Positions 58,901 to 64,000 of a stretch of 64,000 nucleotides of DNA are shown here, piece after piece. Position 1 is the stretch's first letter, and each line of letters begins with the position of its first letter. This DNA is from Ampelocalamus luodianensis (lineage: Eukaryota; Streptophyta; Magnoliopsida; Poales; Poaceae), in the NCBI GenBank assembly GCA_036346255.1, contig CM070639.1:3668001-3732000 (forward strand). Direction: 5' to 3'. Below the pieces are notes generated by a model. That model did not search any database and was not told the origin of the DNA. It was given only the letters and a program-made list of their open reading frames with translations. Position numbers and translations under genes: made by a program.

Positions 58901-59531
58901 ACAGAGCGAGGCATCTGAGAAGGACAAAGGTAAACGGTCTTCCTCTGACCTAATGGTTGTGAAGGATCTCAGTATCGACAAGCAAGAGTTACCAAGGTCT
59001 GTCACCACGGAACCGCACCGAGAGTGGAAAAAGAAGGTCATCGAGAGGCTCTCCTCCGACTCGCAGAGGCTCAAGGACCTTCAGTCCATCATCCAAGAAC
59101 TGAGAGCAAGCGTGGAGGCATCAGCGGAGATGGAGCTTGAGGGCGTCAAGGTGCAGATGATAGAAGCCGAGGGCGCCATCTCCCAGCTGATTGACACCAA
59201 CAGCAAGCTCCTGAAGAAGACCGATGACTTCACATCCGCAGATGGGCTCGACGGCGAGAACGTCGACCTCCGGAGCAGGAGCCAGCGCAAAATCCTGGAG
59301 CGGGTGAGGAAGATGTCGGAGAAGATCGGCCGGCTGGAGCTGGAGATGCAGAAGTTCCAGCAGGTCCTGCTGAAGCACGAGGAGGAGAGGGCCAGCCGGC
59401 GCGCCATGAAGACCGTGCAGCGTCGGTCGAGGGTGCAGCTGGTGGAGTACCTCTACGGGAAGCGGCAGGACAGCCGGCGGCAGAAGCGCGGGCCGTCCTG
59501 CTGCATGAGGGCCAAAGCCATGGACGACTAA
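46904..59531 (+). CDS. NETWORKED 1-like actin-binding protein (NAB/KIP1-like domain)
   Basis: Plant-specific coiled-coil protein of the NET superfamily. Known NET1 proteins bind F-actin through an N-terminal NAB (KIP1-like) domain and mark the plasma membrane and plasmodesmata. Exons: 46904-47006, 54560-54907, 54995-56316, 56410-58179, 58464-59531; all introns are GT-AG, total 4,611 nt, 1,536 aa. NAB domain, residues ~10-105: RKYSWWWDSHISPKNSKWL, then DMDSKIKLMIKIIDEDADSF, RAEMYYRRRPELM and YRALAERYDHA. An acidic stretch (DLDDDLP) and a long Leu/Glu/Lys/Gln-rich coiled coil follow (about 155-1180), then the conserved C-terminal region (LYGKRQDSRRQKRGPSCC, end MDD). I chose the ATG at 46904; alternatives at 46910 and 46913 differ by 2-3 residues. 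Intron 1 splits the NAB domain after ENLT and is 7.55 kb because of two retrotransposons. No stop or frameshift in any exon. Identification by domain is strong; the exact paralogue is not determined. Confidence 0.93.
47042..49544 (+). mobile_element. Short-LTR non-autonomous retrotransposon (2.5 kb)
   Basis: A 5' LTR (47042-47197) and 3' LTR (49389-49544) of about 156 bp share TGTTGGAGATATTAGACTA at the start and ACACAATATTCC..AATTCT at the end. A primer site TGGTATCAGAGA follows the 5' LTR (47199-47210), and a polypurine tract GAGGGGGGAAGAG precedes the 3' LTR. Target duplication GTTAA flanks it (47037-47041, 49545-49549). The 2.2-kb interior is G-rich on the plus strand with no gag or pol motif; it has diverged repeats of GAGGAGATCYGGCGG type and a ~100-bp tandem duplication (48740-48915, 'GAGAGTTCTAGATGTTGTG'). 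This is a LARD/TRIM-like element that needs enzymes from an autonomous partner. Confidence 0.82.
47317..48271 (+). other. Interior GC-rich open frames of the short-LTR element
   Basis: Overlapping plus- and minus-strand frames up to 213 codons encode Arg/Gly/Glu-rich or Pro/Ser-rich low-complexity sequence, with no domain; composition and internal repeats explain their length. Not supported as genes. Confidence 0.5.
50141..50271 (+). repeat. 5' LTR (131 bp) of the intronic copia element
   Basis: TG...CA ends, directly followed by the tRNA-Met primer site; the 3' counterpart is absent. Confidence 0.75.
51505..52570 (+). pseudogene. Copia protease and integrase zinc-finger region, frameshifted
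   Basis: Plus-strand frames carry the protease motif at 52039-52074 (DYG in place of DSG) and, in another frame, HHRLGHLCGSRLRRL and GDVSFDCRV, the HHCC zinc-binding domain before integrase. Many frame changes and stops; not translatable as one protein. The long uninterrupted frame across 51505-52539 is partly out of the true frame. Confidence 0.65.
52571..53489 (+). pseudogene. Copia integrase catalytic domain, truncated
   Basis: In-frame reading RRPFDLVHSDVWGPAPF, YYIIFIDDFSRHTWIYF, RVFRADSAGEYLS, NGVAERKHRHLLEMARALM, HFWAETVSTATHLVN, and RLFGCICYVLF, VFLGYSAEHKGYRCWDP. The three catalytic acids are present: Asp in HSD, Asp in RAD, Glu in VAE. A Pro/Ser-rich linker follows and the frame ends at PTTLVYI, where reverse transcriptase would begin. 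Would join element DNA to chromosomal DNA; inert here because the rest of pol is lost. Confidence 0.8.
56317..56409 (+). other. Intron 3 of the NET1-like gene, 93 nt, in frame and stop-free
   Basis: It starts GTATGG and ends GTCTCAG. The length is a multiple of three and no stop is present, so the reading frame runs through it. Its translation (hydrophobic, Phe/Leu-rich) breaks the heptad coiled-coil pattern that is continuous across the splice, so removal is the likely norm. Confidence 0.8.
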
Positions 59532-59836
59532 CTCCTCTGAGTTTCATTTTGGAGCAAGAAAGGGGGTGGTTAATCAGAGAAAATGTAGTACGTTGCTCTT
59601 GTTTTATGTTGCTCTAGGTAAATAATTAAGTGCACTGATCTTAGTTTGTTTATCTCGAGTAAGGATGTAAATGGTAGTCGTCATGACAGCATTAATTGTT
59701 CTCTTGTCGTGAACTTTTCCGCTCTCTTAAAATTCTGACAGTTATCACCATGTTTTTAGCTCCAGTTCATGTTCTTTGCTTATTCTGAAGTGAATCCTGT
59801 TGTTGACTTTTCTTTTGTGGGTGCAAACTCAAGAAG
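59532..59836 (+). other. 3' UTR and downstream flank of the NET1-like gene
   Basis: 305 bp between the NET1 stop and the next retrotransposon LTR. No canonical AATAAA; AAATAATTAAG near 59619 may serve. The ending AAGAAG precedes the LTR as target duplication AGAAG. Confidence 0.5.
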
Positions 59837-62800
59837 TGTAACATCCCAAAAGTTGTTCTCTTGTAAAAATAATTTTAAATTGAGTATTTAAAAGAGTTTG
59901 GTTTTTATTTGGTGCTATTGAACTCCAATCCGAAACCCTAAAATCAAATCCAAAAGTTCTGGATCTCAAAATCAATTCAAATGTCAGTCGAATTTGAATT
60001 CAAAATTTGATTTGAATTCCTCTCTCATCCCTACTTACAAACCAATTCAAAACTAGATTCAAATTCAATTTAAATTTGAATTTCTTCCGCAAATTTCCTT
60101 GGGCTGAAGCCCATTTCCTGTTCGGCCCACCTCTCTTTTTCTTTCTTGGCTGTAGCCTAGCTTGCCCAACTTCGGCTAATCTTCCCTTTCTTCCTCCCCT
60201 CTGCATGCTCTGCTTTGCCCTGAGCCACATCTGCGCCGCACGTCCACGCTAGGCCACGCCTGAGCTGTCCGCCATCACCGCCCGCCTTCACTACTCCCTT
60301 GCCGTTTCTTCGTTTTCTAAAAGCTGAGTCGTAACTCCCGTCGTCACCCATCAATGTTGTGGCTGCGTCCGCTCTCTCCCCTCGCAAGCCTTTAAATTGG
60401 AGCTGTGGGAACACATTTGCCCCCTTTGCTCACCTACAAACCCACTGCCTCCTGTGCACTCGTCGCCACCGCACGAGGTCGTCTTCCCGAGCGTCGGCCG
60501 CCACCCTATCTTGCCATCCCACCGCTTCGGTGAGTTCCAGTAGAATCCTTGCACATCATCATGTGTTCCTGAGACCTAAGAATCATTCCCCTCAAACCCC
60601 TTTTCAGTTCATGCCATGACATCGCCAGAACATGTCATCTCCTTCGAAGTCGATCATCGCTCCGTCCACCCGATCTCCATCTTCGGTGAGCTCCTTTCTC
60701 ATTCTCTCGCGTCATATCGTGTTCCCGACCCCCTCCCTCTCTTCCCCATCTCGGTTCGACCGTTGCGCCACTGTAGCCGGGGGCTACCGTCGCCCTTCTT
60801 CTTCCGTCGCCGGCCGCCGACCCACCGCCTTGGACCCCCTCCGGCCTCCCTAAGTGACCCGACGTGACCCCCTTAACGTCGTCGTGCCAGTGCTCGCGTC
60901 ACCTTCTGAACGGTGCCACCGGAGAGCTGATGCCGCCATGCCGCTCCGGCCAACTACCACCACCTGGAGGACCCTCGAGACGTCTATGTTCCATTTTGCC
61001 CCTCGACGGTCGCTCCCGCGCCGCCATCCGCCGCCGGCACCGTGTGCTAGTGCCGCCACCCTTGCTTTGTTTCTTCATATGTTCTTCCTTCTATTCCTCT
61101 TTTTGTCTCATTGACCATCGTGTCCTACTGTTGGCCTCTAGATGTTTTTCTTTTATTTAATTCTAAAGGAATATTCCTTTCCCTTTCAATTTTCAATAAT
61201 TTTCCATTCCGACAAACTTCTGGAGGCTCATTCTTTTTTATACGAACTTTGATTCAGTTGGTTTTTCTTCCTAAATTCATCTAAATTCATAATATATCTA
61301 CCAATACTAATTTTATAATTTTTAGATTTTATTTGATTTTCTGTTATTTATTTGTCTCGTTCCACGCGTATAGAATCCGACGTTGTCGAGGCAAACTTGG
61401 ACTAATATGAAGGAGTGACCTCAACCTTCGATGAAGTCAAGTCTCCTTTGATCATGTTGTACCTATTTTTTCAAATCCCGTTTGAAGTTTTAAAATTAAT
61501 ATACATTGCTCTTTACATAAAATGATGAGTTCAAATGTTAGAAGTGTTAGTTAATCCTAATTTGAACATACCTCCGTTTGATGTTGTTATCTATGAACCA
61601 TTCTCACCCTAGTATATAAAATCCATAGTATTGATACACTATTGTTGGGTTATAGAGATTCATTATTGTTGGATTATAGGAATTCATTGTTGATGGATTA
61701 TAGGAATACATTATCGTTGGATATAGGAATACATTATCGTTGGATTATAGAAATACATTATTGTAGAATTACAGGAATACAATATTCTTGGGTTATATGA
61801 ATACATTATTTCTGAATTATATGAATACAATAAAGAATGATATCTTGGTGGATTAAATAGATCGTCGGGAATAAATAAAATGTTAATCTTAGTGGAATTA
61901 AATGGATTATTAGTGATTGTTGGAAACTTAGGATTGGTGAACTGATTGAGTGAAGGCGATGAATAAAGAATGAAATTGGATTATCATAACATTTCATGAT
62001 TAACATTTTGGTGTGTTGGTTGAATTAGAATTGGCGTACTTGGTGGAGTTAATTGATTCTTAGTGTTTGGTTGATCTACAAGTTGTTATAGGACTAACGT
62101 AATCAATGACGTGGTTGATCAATGGGCATAATTGATTATTAATGGGAGTATGATTATAATATAGATGTGGTTGATCAATGGGAATAATTGATTATTGTTC
62201 AATTAAATTGAGATAAATTGGTTGGTTAAGATGATGAATATTTGAATAAAGAAATTACAAGTAATAGAGTGGAGAATTCCATAATCATGACATTGGAGTT
62301 TTTGTTGGAGGATTCTTGAGGTTAGAATTGTTAAGTATGTTTGGTGCATTAACTTATGAAAGATGGAAGTATCAACAATGTGAATAAATTTTGGAAAGTC
62401 ATTTCAAATATGGACATAATCAGAGTTAGTAGGATTTGGAGTTATGACAAGGTCATAATTATATCACTACTTGTTGGAGTAATTGAAAGGTAAAGCTGTT
62501 GATGTGTTTATAATTGTCAGAGAATTTTGAGAGAAACATAGGTATATTAATTACTGAAAACCCTATTGATTATGAATATGGTAGAATTGCTTAGACAAGC
62601 TATATCGGTCATGTTTATCCTATGGGTGAGAATTATTAAAACACTTTTATGCAAATTAGTTTGAGAAATGTGTGGCAATACCGTTGGTTTACAAAATAAA
62701 ATAAAATGGTGGAAAACTTATTTTAGACTAGGGCGGGTGGATTGAGTTGTCGACTGTCTCGCCTTGGTCGATTAAGGACTGACACTTGTGTCTATCCAAA

Positions 62801-63943
62801 CTAAGCACTACCGTACAACCACATGTCCAGAATGGGGAGGACCTGGCCAACTAATTTACTATATTCTAGCATTATGCCTGCAGGCTGTAGTTGTTATGTG
62901 TTCCTTTTTGGGATATGCAGACGATGGTAGTTGACATCCATGTCTGTTGGGGCTTGCTCCGGGCAATGGTAACATACATCCATGTCCGATCAGGTTATCC
63001 CCACAACGGTGAGCTCTGGGTCGATGGTAAATGACGTCCATAACTTGGGGTTAAGCTCATCGGGCGGGTTGGTGTTAGAGCATACTATTGTAAAGGCTTT
63101 ATGATAATCGCTTAGTCGCGCGCTCAAGGAAGCATGTCATGGCCGACATTATAAATTGATTATCTTGTGTGGGTCAAGCTATACAATCTCTATAGAGTCT
63201 AAAACTATTCACATAGCCATGTTCACGATCAAGGGCGGGCAAGGTGCATTTTTACATGTAGATTTTGATTTTGCTTTCAAAGAAATGAATTTTGGGAACC
63301 CAGGAGTAGTTGGGACTCTCGGATAGATATTCTGCCGCTAGAGCCTTATCCTTTGAACCTTGGCGACTAGAGCCTTATACTAGTAGTTGGTAGTTAGAAC
63401 CTCCATTAGTGATATATTTAGTTTAATTATTTAAACTACTTTTGTCAAATGTTGCTTTATGAAAACTGTTGAAATTTAAAATATTGCTTTATGCAAAAGA
63501 ACTATATAAGCCCCATTGTTAAACCTTACATATTATATTTTTCTCAAGACTTGCAGAGTACTTTATGTACTCACATGCTACACAAAATAAATCTCAGAAG
63601 CCTTCAAAGTTGCTGAGAAGGATTACAACTTCTACGCGAGTGACTACAACGAAGGACACCAGAGTACTAGGTCATGAGCCCCAGTCGATTGCCTGTGAGC
63701 ATATGGATGGGCTATCACTTGGAGTTATCTTCTTCCATGCAGTTTATTTGAGTTGTTTAACCTCAAAGGACGGTAATTGTAAGCTTTGACCATAAGGGCA
63801 TTACTCTTCTATTCAATATTATGCAATAGCTTTACGTTTGCAAGTTGATATTCAATGATGTAACAGTGTGCATTAGCTACCGATCTAGAGACTAGTGCAG
63901 ATATACACAGAGGATTCTAGATTCAGAAATCCGAATCCCGATA
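59837..63943 (+). mobile_element. Giant solo LTR (4.1 kb), gypsy Tekay/Del-like
   Basis: It runs TGTAACATCCCAAAAGTTG to AATCCCGATA (end TA rather than CA), flanked by AGAAG at 59832-59836 and 63944-63948. Its end region has GAGGATTCTAGATTCAG and 'GATCTAGAGACTAGTGCAG', the inverse of the matching part of the LTR at 14202-18619, so these two are one family in opposite orientation. The GC-rich open frames at 60.0-61.2 kb are in the LTR and show no domain. No internal region or partner LTR. Confidence 0.82.
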
Positions 63944-64000
63944 AGAAGCCAAGCAAGTGGATCGTATCATGTGTTCAAGTTATTTGTGACGAGTTTATGG
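63944..64000. other. Right flank of the giant LTR
   Basis: Target-site copy AGAAG followed by about 50 bases without recognisable features; the sequence continues beyond the window. Confidence 0.5.

Noticed and set aside
55050..59547. Minus-strand open frames opposite NET1 exons (up to 174 codons)
   Set aside because: Shadows of the coding strand; Ser/Leu/Cys-rich as expected opposite a coiled coil.
60000..61160. Several open frames right of NET1
   Set aside because: Lie inside the 59837-63943 solo LTR; no domains.
1..64000. tRNA, rRNA and CRISPR-type arrays
   Set aside because: No cloverleaf, rRNA or regularly spaced direct-repeat array was seen; this is plant nuclear DNA.

Overview
This window reads as nuclear DNA of a flowering plant, most probably a grass (Poaceae). 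The evidence is one long spliced plant-specific gene (NETWORKED 1 type, five coding exons), a Stowaway MITE with a TA target duplication, copia and gypsy retrotransposon families, very long LTRs, and DNA elements carrying plant mobile domain (PMD) and Ulp1 (C48) protease genes. I cannot name the species from sequence alone.

Layout. 0.2-3.1 kb: a small MITE-like repeat, a decayed gypsy gag and a dispersed ~230-bp repeat. 3.68-4.25 kb: the last exon of a gene whose C-terminal domain resembles Myb/SANT-like (Harbinger-associated) proteins. 4.3-12.3 kb: gene-poor DNA with MITEs and a probable 618-bp solo LTR. 12.43-24.40 kb: a Mutator-like element with inverted ends carrying a PMD gene on the minus strand; that gene is split by two giant solo LTRs (4.4 and 3.4 kb), each with a recognisable 5-bp target duplication. 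24.44-40.5 kb: a second composite element carrying a broken Ulp1-protease gene on the plus strand, interrupted by a ~10-kb minus-strand copia element, which itself carries a 2.4-kb solo LTR. 40.6-41.5 kb: two MITEs joined by a 55-nt palindrome. 41.5-43.5 kb: a GC-rich block, minisatellites and a fragment that shares promoter/leader/intron layout with the PMD element.

45.0-59.5 kb holds the only gene that looks intact: a NET1-like actin-binding protein of 1,536 aa. Its intron 1 (7.55 kb) has been expanded by a 2.5-kb short-LTR non-autonomous element and a 3.3-kb truncated copia element. Starting 306 bp past its stop is a third giant solo LTR (4.1 kb), same family as the 14.2-18.6 kb one. The remaining 57 bases are flank.

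No tRNA, rRNA, CRISPR or bacterial-type feature was seen. The scientific interest lies in the nesting order, the captured PMD and Ulp1 genes with duplicated exon-intron units in both, and how NET1 tolerates this load. Exon limits are read by eye from frame continuity and splice signals; nothing was run against databases or transcripts.
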